A stretch of 33,251 nucleotides of DNA. It comes from a bacterium. Its GTDB lineage: Bacteria > UBA8248. The stretch is from NCBI GenBank assembly GCA_030922375.1, contig JAVEPB010000186.1, forward strand, positions 1 through 33,251. Direction: 5' to 3'. Below the pieces are notes generated by a model. That model did not search any database, was not told where the DNA came from, and was given only the letters and a program-made list of their open reading frames with translations. Made by a program: the position numbers and the translations under genes. Positions 7,819 through 13,843 of the stretch are shown in pieces; the stretch's first letter is position 1; each line of letters starts with the position of its first letter.

Positions 7819-8850
7819 ATGAAAACCATGAAAAACTGGCTTTTCGCAATCGCCGCGGCGGCGATGGTGCTCGGGATGGTTCCGGCGCCGGCGGTGCAGG
7901 CGGAGACCCTCGTGCTGGGGATGCCGGTCAAGCCTCCCCCCCTGGTCCACCTGCCGGTTTACTATGCAATTGACAATGGCATCTTCAAGCTGAATGGCCT
8001 GGACGTGAAGGTCAAATTCTTCCGCGGCGGCGTCGCCACTTACCGGGCGGCTGTGAGCGGGAAGAGCGGTTTGGATCTCGCCTGGGTTCCGGCGCCCATC
8101 GCCATGGTCGGCATCTCGAAGGGTAACGGCCAGAAAGTTTTTCACTCCATGGCCTTCCTCTTTGAGGCCCAGCTGGCAGTCGCGCCCGGCATCAAAGGCG
8201 TGAAGGACCTTCGCGGCAAGACGATCGGTATCGAAGGCCGCGGCGGCTACAGCCACACAGGCGCCCTCGCCGTCCTCGGGCCAAATGGTCTCAGCGACAA
8301 GGACGTGAAATACATCAAGACCCCGCCTCCAGCACGCGTTCCCTTCCTCGTGAAGAAAAAGGCCGATGCCGTCCTGATTCACGTCGAGCAGGTGCTTCTC
8401 GCCCAGAAGCTTCGTCCGGGCGTTTCCTCGGTGGCGAGTCTCTGGACCTACCGTCCCAAGTACTGGTACGGCGTGTTCATGGCGCACAACTCGAAGCTTC
8501 AGAGCAACTCGGACGCCTACACCCGCTTCGCGGTGGCGATGATGCAGTCCAACCGCTCCATTTATAAGGACAAGGCCGGATTCCTGAAGACGGCGCGCAA
8601 GTGGGCGAAAGGCGTCTACAAAAAGCACCCGGGAATCATGAGCACGACCTACGATGAGTTCGTGAAAGCCAGGATTTGGGCGGTGAATAACGGAATGCCC
8701 AAGGCCACGGTTGATTGGACGAACGCATTTAATAAAAAGCGCGGGAAGTACAAGAAAGGCGTACCCAGCTACACGGATTTGATCAACACCGGAATCGCCG
8801 ATGCGGCGCTCAAGAGGGTGGGCGGTCCCATCGGAAAATCAGAAAAGTAA
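7819..8850 (+). CDS. ABC transporter periplasmic substrate-binding protein, NMT1/THI5-like (copy 2)
   Basis: A 343-residue paralogue of the protein encoded at 2927-3955. The Sec signal peptide covers residues 1-28 (cleavage after VQA, mature ETLVLGMPVKPPPLVHLPVY). ATG 7819 was chosen for GAGGAG at 7805-7810. The blocks KFFRGGVATYR, GIEGRGGYSH, KTPPPARVPFLVKKKADAV and IHVEQVLLAQK are shared with copy 1. Keeping two closely related binding proteins with one ATPase-permease pair suggests overlapping ligands or differential expression. The gene is closed by a strong intrinsic terminator at 8857-8897. Confidence 0.92.
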   Translation: MKTMKNWLFAIAAAAMVLGMVPAPAVQAETLVLGMPVKPPPLVHLPVYYAIDNGIFKLNGLDVKVKFFRGGVATYRAAVSGKSGLDLAWVPAPIAMVGISKGNGQKVFHSMAFLFEAQLAVAPGIKGVKDLRGKTIGIEGRGGYSHTGALAVLGPNGLSDKDVKYIKTPPPARVPFLVKKKADAVLIHVEQVLLAQKLRPGVSSVASLWTYRPKYWYGVFMAHNSKLQSNSDAYTRFAVAMMQSNRSIYKDKAGFLKTARKWAKGVYKKHPGIMSTTYDEFVKARIWAVNNGMPKATVDWTNAFNKKRGKYKKGVPSYTDLINTGIADAALKRVGGPIGKSEK

Positions 8851-8856
8851 AACAAG

Positions 8857-8897
8857 CCGGCCGCCGCGAATCCCATCGCGGCGGCTGGTTTTTTTTT
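8857..8897 (+). terminator. Strong intrinsic terminator of the ABC locus
   Basis: A 13-bp stem (8857-8869 with 8876-8888, one mismatched or wobble pair, six-base loop) is followed immediately by nine T residues (8889-8897). It begins 6 nt after the binding-protein stop codon. Confidence 0.9.
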
Positions 8898-8929
8898 GGG
8901 TATGAATTTGGGTGCGGAAGGGGAAGTTC

Positions 8930-8977
8930 GTGAAAATTTGCTTGTATTCCGACATTCATGCCCAGCTGGCGCACTAG
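8930..8977 (+). pseudogene. 15-codon ORF resembling a metallophosphoesterase N-terminus (fossil or leader peptide)
   Basis: GTG at 8930, preceded by AAGGGGAAG at 8918-8926, encodes VKICLYSDIHAQLAH and then TAG. This closely resembles the first strand and the metal-binding D-x-H motif of calcineurin-like phosphoesterases (typical starts: MKI.LYSDIH). Nothing further of that enzyme was found downstream. The stop is in the same frame as, and 6 nt before, the methyltransferase ATG, which has no good Shine-Dalgarno of its own. It may be a gene remnant now serving as a translated leader that delivers ribosomes to the methyltransferase; chance similarity cannot be excluded at this length. Confidence 0.4.
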
Positions 8978-8983
8978 ATTGCC

Positions 8984-9721
8984 ATGGTGGTCTTCGTCAA
9001 GGGTAAACCCCCCGTCGATTGGACGCTGCAAGTGAAGTCGTTTGTAAGGGATCGCTACGCCCATCTCGCCGAGGCGGACGCGTTTCCCGAGGGAGGCTCG
9101 GGGAGGGCCCGGGGGGCGGGGTATCCCCCCGATTGGCTGGCTGGCCTGCCGGACCGCGTATCGGGCGCCTATTGCGGGTGTGGATACGCGCTCGATGGAG
9201 TTGACCTCTCCGGCGTGCGCCTCGCCGTGGATTTGGGTTGCGGCGCCGGCCTGGATTCCCGGCTCGTGGCGGAGGGCCTGGACGGCGGGTGGGTCCTGGC
9301 GCTCGACATGGCGGTTCCCATGCTCCGGCGGGTGAGGGAAGCGGCGGGCGACGCGGCTTCTGTGAAACCGGCGGCGGGCGATATCGAGAGATTGCCCCTC
9401 CGGGAGGATGCCGTGGACCTGGTTCTGGCGAACGCCTCCCTGAATCTTCTCATCGACAAAGGCGCGGCGCTCGCCGAGGTCTGGCGCGTGCTTCGGCCGG
9501 GGGGAAGGCTCATCGCCCGGGAGTTGATTCGGGAGGGAGAGCTTCCGGACGAAATTGCCCAGGATCCCCAGGCCTGGAACGCCTCGCTCGGGGGCGTTCT
9601 CGAGGAGGGGGAGTGGCTGCGCTTGTTTGGGGCGGCGGGTTTTTCAGATGTCAAAATTACAGACCACCGCCCCTTCAGGCCGGTCATCGCCGTGCGGATC
9701 GAAGCCGTCAAGAAGGTTTAG
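8984..9721 (+). CDS. SAM-dependent class I methyltransferase (UbiE/ArsM-like)
   Basis: A 245-residue soluble methyltransferase. Motif I is AVDLGCGAGLDSRL, the acidic residue after strand 2 is in LALDMAVPML, motif II/III lies around PAAGDIERLPLREDAVDLVLANASLNL, and the post-motif block is EVWRVLRPGGRLIARELI. This arrangement is typical of UbiE/COQ5-type and ArsM-type enzymes. A Cys pair (YCGCGY, about residues 63-68) precedes motif I, but ArsM's full set of arsenite-binding cysteines is not evident, so the substrate is uncertain. ATG 8984 lacks a clear Shine-Dalgarno and follows the short ORF at 8930 closely. The stop codon overlaps the ribosome-binding site of the hydrolase gene that follows, so the two are co-transcribed. 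Confidence 0.85.
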   Translation: MVVFVKGKPPVDWTLQVKSFVRDRYAHLAEADAFPEGGSGRARGAGYPPDWLAGLPDRVSGAYCGCGYALDGVDLSGVRLAVDLGCGAGLDSRLVAEGLDGGWVLALDMAVPMLRRVREAAGDAASVKPAAGDIERLPLREDAVDLVLANASLNLLIDKGAALAEVWRVLRPGGRLIARELIREGELPDEIAQDPQAWNASLGGVLEEGEWLRLFGAAGFSDVKITDHRPFRPVIAVRIEAVKKV

Positions 9722-9730
9722 GGAGAGATG

Positions 9731-10834
9731 ATGACGACCCCCGCCGGGGACGCGGCCCCCGCCGGCGACGCCGACCGCCTGACGCAGGAAGCCCTATCCC
9801 ACTGGTATGTCCGCTTGCTGGCCAACGGCATACCCTATCAGGACGCATCAGACGTTATTCCGCGGGTTAGTTCCTGGCGGGATTGGTGCAGCCTGTGGAT
9901 CGAACGCGCGGCCCTGCGCGAGGCCGAAGCGGAGGAGATGGCCCGGGCGGGGCGGCGGTTTAGCGCCGCCGAGGCTTTTGTCCGCGCTGCGCTGGCCTAT
10001 CATTTCGCCCAGTTCGTTTATCATGAGGATCTCAGCCTCAAAAACAAGGCGCAGACAAAAAAAGTGGCCTGCCATACCCGCGCGCTTCCCGATCTGAGGC
10101 CCCGAGGCGAACGGGTGGAGATTCCATTCGAGGGAATTACGCTTCCAGGGGTTTTGCGGTTGCCCGCTCATGCCGCTGGCGCCAAGGGCGGGGCCCCCGT
10201 CGTCATATTGGTGGCGGGGCTCGATTCAACGAAGGAGGAGTTCTACACCCTGGAGACCGAAATTCACCTCCGCGGGCTGGCGACATTGGCGTTTGACGGG
10301 CCGGCGCAGGGCGAGCGGTCAAATCTCCCCCTGCGGCCGGATTTCGAGGCGGCCGTTTCGGCGGTGGTGGACTTTCTCGCCTCGGACGGGAGGGTGAACC
10401 CCGGGAGAATCGGCGCCCTCGGCGTGAGTTGCGGCGGGTACTACGCGCCGCGCTCGCATGCGGCGGACCCCCGCCTCGCCGCTACGGTCGGTGTGGCCGG
10501 CTTTTACGATCTGGCCGGATGTTGGGCGGATCTTCCCGCTCTTACGAGACAAGGATTTTCCGTCTCGTTCGGGAATCTCTCCGAGGAGGAGGCGGGTGAG
10601 CGGGCGAAAGAAGTTTCCCTCCGGGGGATTTTGGGGGGAGTGGACCGGCCCCTGCTCATAATTCACGGCGAAAAGGACCGCCTCTGCCCCGTGGGTGATG
10701 CGCACAGGATTGTTGAGGAAGCGGGCGAGCGGGCCGAACTCGTCGTGTACTCCGAGGGGGGGCACGTCTGCAACAATATCCCCTTCCTCTGGCGGCCCCT
10801 CGCGGCCGACTGGCTGGCCGAAAAACTCGCGTGA
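9731..10834 (+). CDS. Alpha/beta hydrolase, FrsA / dihydroxypseudooxynicotine hydrolase-like
   Basis: A 367-residue hydrolase with a helical N-terminal domain (about 1-125) followed by an alpha/beta-hydrolase core. The nucleophile elbow is GVSCGGY (Ser233), the acid is in HGEKDRLCPV (Asp316) and the His is in GGHVCNN (His345). These spacings (83 and 29 residues) equal those I recall for the nicotine-pathway C-C hydrolase 2,6-dihydroxypseudooxynicotine hydrolase (Ser217/Asp300/His329). A carboxylesterase or C-C bond hydrolase role is therefore plausible. ATG 9731 was preferred over 9728 because GGGAG (9721-9725) then sits 5 nt away. It is co-transcribed with the methyltransferase and ends 69 bp before the tRNA gene. 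Confidence 0.85.
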   Translation: MTTPAGDAAPAGDADRLTQEALSHWYVRLLANGIPYQDASDVIPRVSSWRDWCSLWIERAALREAEAEEMARAGRRFSAAEAFVRAALAYHFAQFVYHEDLSLKNKAQTKKVACHTRALPDLRPRGERVEIPFEGITLPGVLRLPAHAAGAKGGAPVVILVAGLDSTKEEFYTLETEIHLRGLATLAFDGPAQGERSNLPLRPDFEAAVSAVVDFLASDGRVNPGRIGALGVSCGGYYAPRSHAADPRLAATVGVAGFYDLAGCWADLPALTRQGFSVSFGNLSEEEAGERAKEVSLRGILGGVDRPLLIIHGEKDRLCPVGDAHRIVEEAGERAELVVYSEGGHVCNNIPFLWRPLAADWLAEKLA

Positions 10835-10903
10835 TTATTGACGCTGGCATCGACCGGTGGTATTGACTAACGTGCGCCATGCGTTATTCTTTATTGGCGT
10901 TTA

Positions 10904-10978
10904 GCGGGAATAGCTCAGTGGTAGAGCACAACGTTGCCAACGTTGGGGTCGCGGGTTCAAATCCCGTTTCCCGCTCCA
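10904..10978 (+). tRNA. trnG(GCC): tRNA-Gly (anticodon GCC), CCA encoded
   Basis: A complete cloverleaf: acceptor GCGGGAA pairing with TTCCCGC, D-stem GCTC/GAGC with loop AGTGGTA, anticodon stem CAACG/CGTTG with loop TTGCCAA (anticodon GCC), T-arm GCGGG-TTCAAAT-CCCGT, discriminator T and encoded CCA. The last 21 nt before the final CA recur exactly at 12686-12706. Confidence 0.97.
10957..10977 (+). repeat. Left direct repeat (tRNA 3' end, attL-like)
   Basis: 21 nt covering the T-loop, the 3' half of the acceptor stem and the first CC of tRNA-Gly, identical to 12686-12706. This is the classic target of tyrosine-recombinase islands: insertion rebuilds the tRNA on one side and leaves a copy of its 3' end on the other. 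Confidence 0.8.
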
Positions 10979-11020
10979 GAAATTATCCCTAATTCCATAA
11001 GAATCAGTAGTGTTCTAGTC

Positions 11021-11045
11021 GGTCCGGCGGAACCACCGCCGGACC
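11021..11045. repeat. Perfect inverted repeat between tRNA-Gly and the oxidoreductase gene
   Basis: GGTCCGGCGG - AACCA - CCGCCGGACC, a 10-bp perfect stem with a five-base loop. There is no T-run on either strand, so it is not a standard intrinsic terminator. It lies 73 bp after the oxidoreductase stop and may stabilise that transcript's 3' end or be an island-end element. Confidence 0.7.
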
Positions 11046-11118
11046 GCACTGCCAGGGCGCTGCCATCACACCGAAATCACGCCCGGGGCGCTTCGAGCCT
11101 GCTGATCGGTCAGGGTGT

Positions 11119-12192
11119 CTACGACAATTCCAACACGGAGCCGCCCGCGGCCGCGCTTTCTTCCATGGCGAGGGTAATCCTCAGGACCGAGCGCGCCGTC
11201 TCTCCGCTGCAAAGGGGCACCTCTTTTCCGGTCGTCACCCGCTCGATGAAGAGCCGCGTCTCCTCGCGCATGGGACCGTAAAAGTCCCCGACCGCCCAAT
11301 CCCCCGGCATCATCGTGCCCAGGAAGGCGACCTCCAGCGTTGGGTCCGGTGCGGGCGTCGATTCATTGGAGACGAGCAGGGTTTCCTTGTGGCTGTCGTC
11401 CACGGTGATGGCGCCTTCTGTTCCGAAAACCTCGACCCCCAAGGAACAAATGTAGGCCGGCCACCGCTCGGGCAATATCCACGAGACGCCCAGGTTCACG
11501 GTGGCGCCATTTTCGAAGGTGAGGATGGCCCAGCCATAGTCGCCGATCCCCTTGGGTTGCTCTGCGAACACCCTGCCGCCCGCCACGGCGTAGACCCGCG
11601 CCGGCCGCAGGGGCGCGAAGAACCAGAGCGCCATGTCAACCATGTAGGCGAGGGAGTTGGTGAAGGGGCTCACCGTCTTCGAGCGCGCGTACATCTGCCG
11701 CGCGTCCGAACGCGGGTGGTAGATGGACATGCGGCCGGTCAGGACCTCGCCGAGGCGGCCTCTGTCGATTTGCTCCTTGACGGCGAGAAACCGGCGGCGG
11801 AACCGCTGGGTATAGCCGACAAAGAGGTCGGTGCCTGTGCGCGACTGGACCGTCAGGATCCGGTCCGCATCCTCGAGCGTCAACGCGACCGGTTTCTCGA
11901 CCAGAACGGGTTTGCCCGCCTCGAGCGCCATGCAGACGGCCTCGGTATGCGCGCCCTCGGGGGTCGAGATGATCACCGCGTCCACATCGGGGTGTTCGAT
12001 GACGGCGCGGTTGTTCTCGGCATGAAACCCGGCTTCGGTCTGCCCGGCGAGGGCGGCGGCCCGGCCCGGATCGATGTCCGAGAAGGCAAGGAATGCCACG
12101 GCCGGATTCGTGCCGGCCAAGTGGGCGCGGATGGTTCCCATCCGCCCCGCGCCGATGATTCCGACTCCGATGGCCTTTCGGGAAAACGTCAT
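11119..12192 (-). CDS. Gfo/Idh/MocA-family NAD(P)-dependent oxidoreductase
   Basis: A 357-residue two-domain dehydrogenase. The N-terminal Rossmann fold begins VGIIGAGRMGTIRAH (GxGxxG), followed by SDIDP at the ribose-binding acidic strand end, STPEGAH, and the family hallmark VLVEKPVAL containing the catalytic-lineage Lys of EKP. The C-terminal domain starts near VGYTQRF. Relatives oxidise or reduce sugars and inositols (inositol 2-dehydrogenase, glucose-fructose oxidoreductase). The start at 12192 was chosen for AGGAAGGA just upstream. The gene lies alone inside the tRNA-Gly repeat-bounded segment, so it is probably its cargo. Confidence 0.92.
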   Translation of the reverse strand: MTFSRKAIGVGIIGAGRMGTIRAHLAGTNPAVAFLAFSDIDPGRAAALAGQTEAGFHAENNRAVIEHPDVDAVIISTPEGAHTEAVCMALEAGKPVLVEKPVALTLEDADRILTVQSRTGTDLFVGYTQRFRRRFLAVKEQIDRGRLGEVLTGRMSIYHPRSDARQMYARSKTVSPFTNSLAYMVDMALWFFAPLRPARVYAVAGGRVFAEQPKGIGDYGWAILTFENGATVNLGVSWILPERWPAYICSLGVEVFGTEGAITVDDSHKETLLVSNESTPAPDPTLEVAFLGTMMPGDWAVGDFYGPMREETRLFIERVTTGKEVPLCSGETARSVLRITLAMEESAAAGGSVLELS

Positions 12193-12685
12193 GGTATGTC
12201 CTTCCTGATTTTTTTGTGAAAATTTAAATGCGGATTTACTTCCGTCCTGCCAAATAACTCGGTTGATTCCTGCGAATCTTTCCAAAAATGACTATCTCTC
12301 CTGTGCTCTTCGGTAATTGGGTCCCTGGAAAATTCAACCCTATTGAAATTTGAAATAAATTCCATTCAATCAGGAGTTCAGGGCTCGATCATGTATTTGG
12401 ACAGGACTAGATCATGCCACCCCATGGACCCTTAAAGCGACCCTCTCAAACCATCCGATCCGCACAAAATCCAATTTTGCTGAGGACAGCACATTTGGGG
12501 ATGCCGGATTGCCCGGCAAAGCCGCCTGGTGAATCTAATTTCACGTCTGAAGGCGCTATGCAGATGAGTGCAAGAGTGGCTTTAAGGTTTTGACGACACC
12601 GGGGGATAAGCAGGCTCCCATCATATTTTGATGATCGCGGAAAAACCACTTCATGCAAGGGTTTTGGATGTTTTAGGAGCAAATC
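12193..12685. other. AT-richer non-coding stretch within the tRNA-flanked segment
   Basis: About 490 bp between the oxidoreductase start and the right tRNA repeat. The first ~70 bp should hold the oxidoreductase promoter and leader. All six frames of the rest were read for an integrase or other remnant and none was recognised. A 78-codon minus-strand frame (12446-12682) has no family features and ends at the tRNA repeat; it is not called a gene. Confidence 0.6.
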
Positions 12686-12706
12686 TCAAATCCCGTTTCC
12701 CGCTCC
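12686..12706 (+). repeat. Right direct repeat (tRNA-Gly 3' end copy, attR-like)
   Basis: Exact copy of 10957-10977 with no upstream tRNA body: the preceding bases do not form the D-arm or anticodon arm. It diverges from the tRNA right after CC (GG instead of CA). Confidence 0.8.
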
Positions 12707-12708
12707 GG

Positions 12709-12740
12709 AAAAAACAGGGGCCAGCGATCGCTGGCCCCTG
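12709..12740 (-). terminator. Intrinsic terminator of the secreted MBL gene (26-bp perfect palindrome)
   Basis: 12715-12740 is a perfect dyad (each arm CAGGGGCCAGCGA on its own strand). On the minus strand it is followed by six U residues (A12709-A12714 on the plus strand). It starts about 25 nt after the stop codon of the minus-strand gene 12766-13656. Confidence 0.85.
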
Positions 12741-12765
12741 ATATTGTGCGCTTGCACTTGCTCCG

Positions 12766-13656
12766 TTAATTCCCGCGGCGGAAGGTGGCCCTGCGGTGGA
12801 GTTTGATCTGGTTGTACATGCCCTCGATGTTGAGCGGCACGAAATTTTTATACGCCCCCCAGTTTTTGTATTTTTCGAGCTTGATCGAGACCTTCATCTG
12901 CTCGAGCGACTGGCCCGCCCGTACCCCCTTGAGCACGGCGGCGTAGAGGTCCTCATAGTAGCCCCGGTTGGCCCGGACATCGGCCTTGGTCCCAAGCTTT
13001 CCGTGGCAGGGAGCGATTTTATCGAAGTCGAGTCCCTCGACCAGCTTGAGGGCGTCGATCCATTCCGGAAAATAGGCGTCGCTCAGCGTTTTGTAGCCCA
13101 CCCTTTTGACGGAGACGATATCGCAGAGATAGAGGGTACGGGCGTCGGGGAAATTCGTGACGATCATGTTGTCGGAATGCGAGTTCCCGACATAGGTGAG
13201 CTTCACCCTTTTTCCGCCGAGCGAAACAATCATTTTATCGGAAAAGGTGATGTCCGGGACGGCGGTCGGCCGCTTTTCTCCGATGATGGCCTTCTTGGCG
13301 TTATCGTGGGCGATAACGGTGGCGGTGTCCGAAAACACTTCGCCGCCGGAGCTGTGGTCCTGGTGGTCGTGGCTGAGAATCAAATATTTGACCGGTTTGT
13401 CGAACCGTTTTTTCAACTCGGCCTTGAGCCACGTCGAGGCGCCCTTGTTGATCGGGTCGGTCATGATGATCCCGTCCGATGTGACGAGAAAGACCCCAAA
13501 GTGGAAGTTGTTCTGGTAGCGATAAAGATCGGTGGCGATTTTCTTGATCGAGCGCTTAGGGGCTTTTCGGGCGGCATTAGCGGGGTGCGGATAGCTGGCA
13601 CCTGCAGCGGCTAGGCTCAGCGCAATCACTAAACTCCATCCGAGTTTGAAATTCAT
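12766..13656 (-). CDS. Secreted metallo-beta-lactamase-fold hydrolase
   Basis: A 296-residue MBL-superfamily protein with an N-terminal Sec signal peptide (MNFKLGWSLVIALSLAAAGA..., cleavage near ANAA). The metal motif is SHDHQDHSSGG, with further ligand candidates in VGNSHSDN, YLCDIV and PCHGKLG, the order seen in subclass B3/QPE-like members. Start at 13656 (ATG preceded by AGGAG) was chosen because the longer frame to 13845 overlaps the divergent gene and would bury the signal peptide. An exported lactamase, quinoprotein-relay-like or ester/lactone hydrolase role is possible, and nothing identifies the substrate. It is unrelated at close range to the cytoplasmic MBL pair at 4039-5721. Confidence 0.88.
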   Translation of the reverse strand: MNFKLGWSLVIALSLAAAGASYPHPANAARKAPKRSIKKIATDLYRYQNNFHFGVFLVTSDGIIMTDPINKGASTWLKAELKKRFDKPVKYLILSHDHQDHSSGGEVFSDTATVIAHDNAKKAIIGEKRPTAVPDITFSDKMIVSLGGKRVKLTYVGNSHSDNMIVTNFPDARTLYLCDIVSVKRVGYKTLSDAYFPEWIDALKLVEGLDFDKIAPCHGKLGTKADVRANRGYYEDLYAAVLKGVRAGQSLEQMKVSIKLEKYKNWGAYKNFVPLNIEGMYNQIKLHRRATFRRGN

Positions 13657-13738
13657 GGGGTCTCCTGAACGATCTGGCGGCAAGGTGCGGCTGCGGCCGC
13701 GCCTCTTGGTGAGAGGTATCTGATTGAACAGAAATGTA

Positions 13739-13747
13739 ATTTTACCA
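13739..13747 (-). promoter_or_regulatory. Candidate extended -10 promoter for the secreted MBL gene
   Basis: The minus strand reads TGGTAAAAT (extended -10, TGnTAAAAT), about 80 nt upstream of the start codon. No recognisable -35 hexamer was found. Confidence 0.3.
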
Positions 13748-13843
13748 GAATAACCCGCGATGGCCCAGAAATATTCCGCCACCCACCCCGGCTTTACATG
13801 CCGGAAGATGTCGGGCAGAACAGGGAAATAAGGGGATTTTTTC

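Larger units (their letters stand above)
10978..12706. mobile_element. Putative small or decayed genomic island inserted at tRNA-Gly
   Basis: A 1,729-bp segment bounded by the exact 21-nt tRNA-Gly repeats. It carries one intact gene, a Gfo/Idh/MocA oxidoreductase, and about 490 bp of AT-richer non-coding DNA. No integrase, transposase or excisionase was found, so this is either a remnant after internal deletion, an element mobilised in trans, or a partial tRNA duplication. Confidence 0.5.

Noticed and set aside
7459-8628. 389-codon open frame on the minus strand across the permease and second binding-protein genes
   Set aside because: It is antisense to two well-supported genes, reads as His/Asp/Arg-rich shadow sequence and matches no family.
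11389-12219. 276-codon plus-strand frame over the oxidoreductase gene
   Set aside because: Shadow frame; the minus strand shows GxGxxG and EKP motifs.
12446-12682. 78-codon minus-strand frame beside the tRNA repeat, considered as an integrase remnant
   Set aside because: No tyrosine-recombinase R-H-R-Y pattern or other family resemblance in any frame.
12796-13614. 272-codon plus-strand frame over the secreted MBL gene
   Set aside because: Shadow frame; the minus strand has signal peptide, metal motif, Shine-Dalgarno and terminator.
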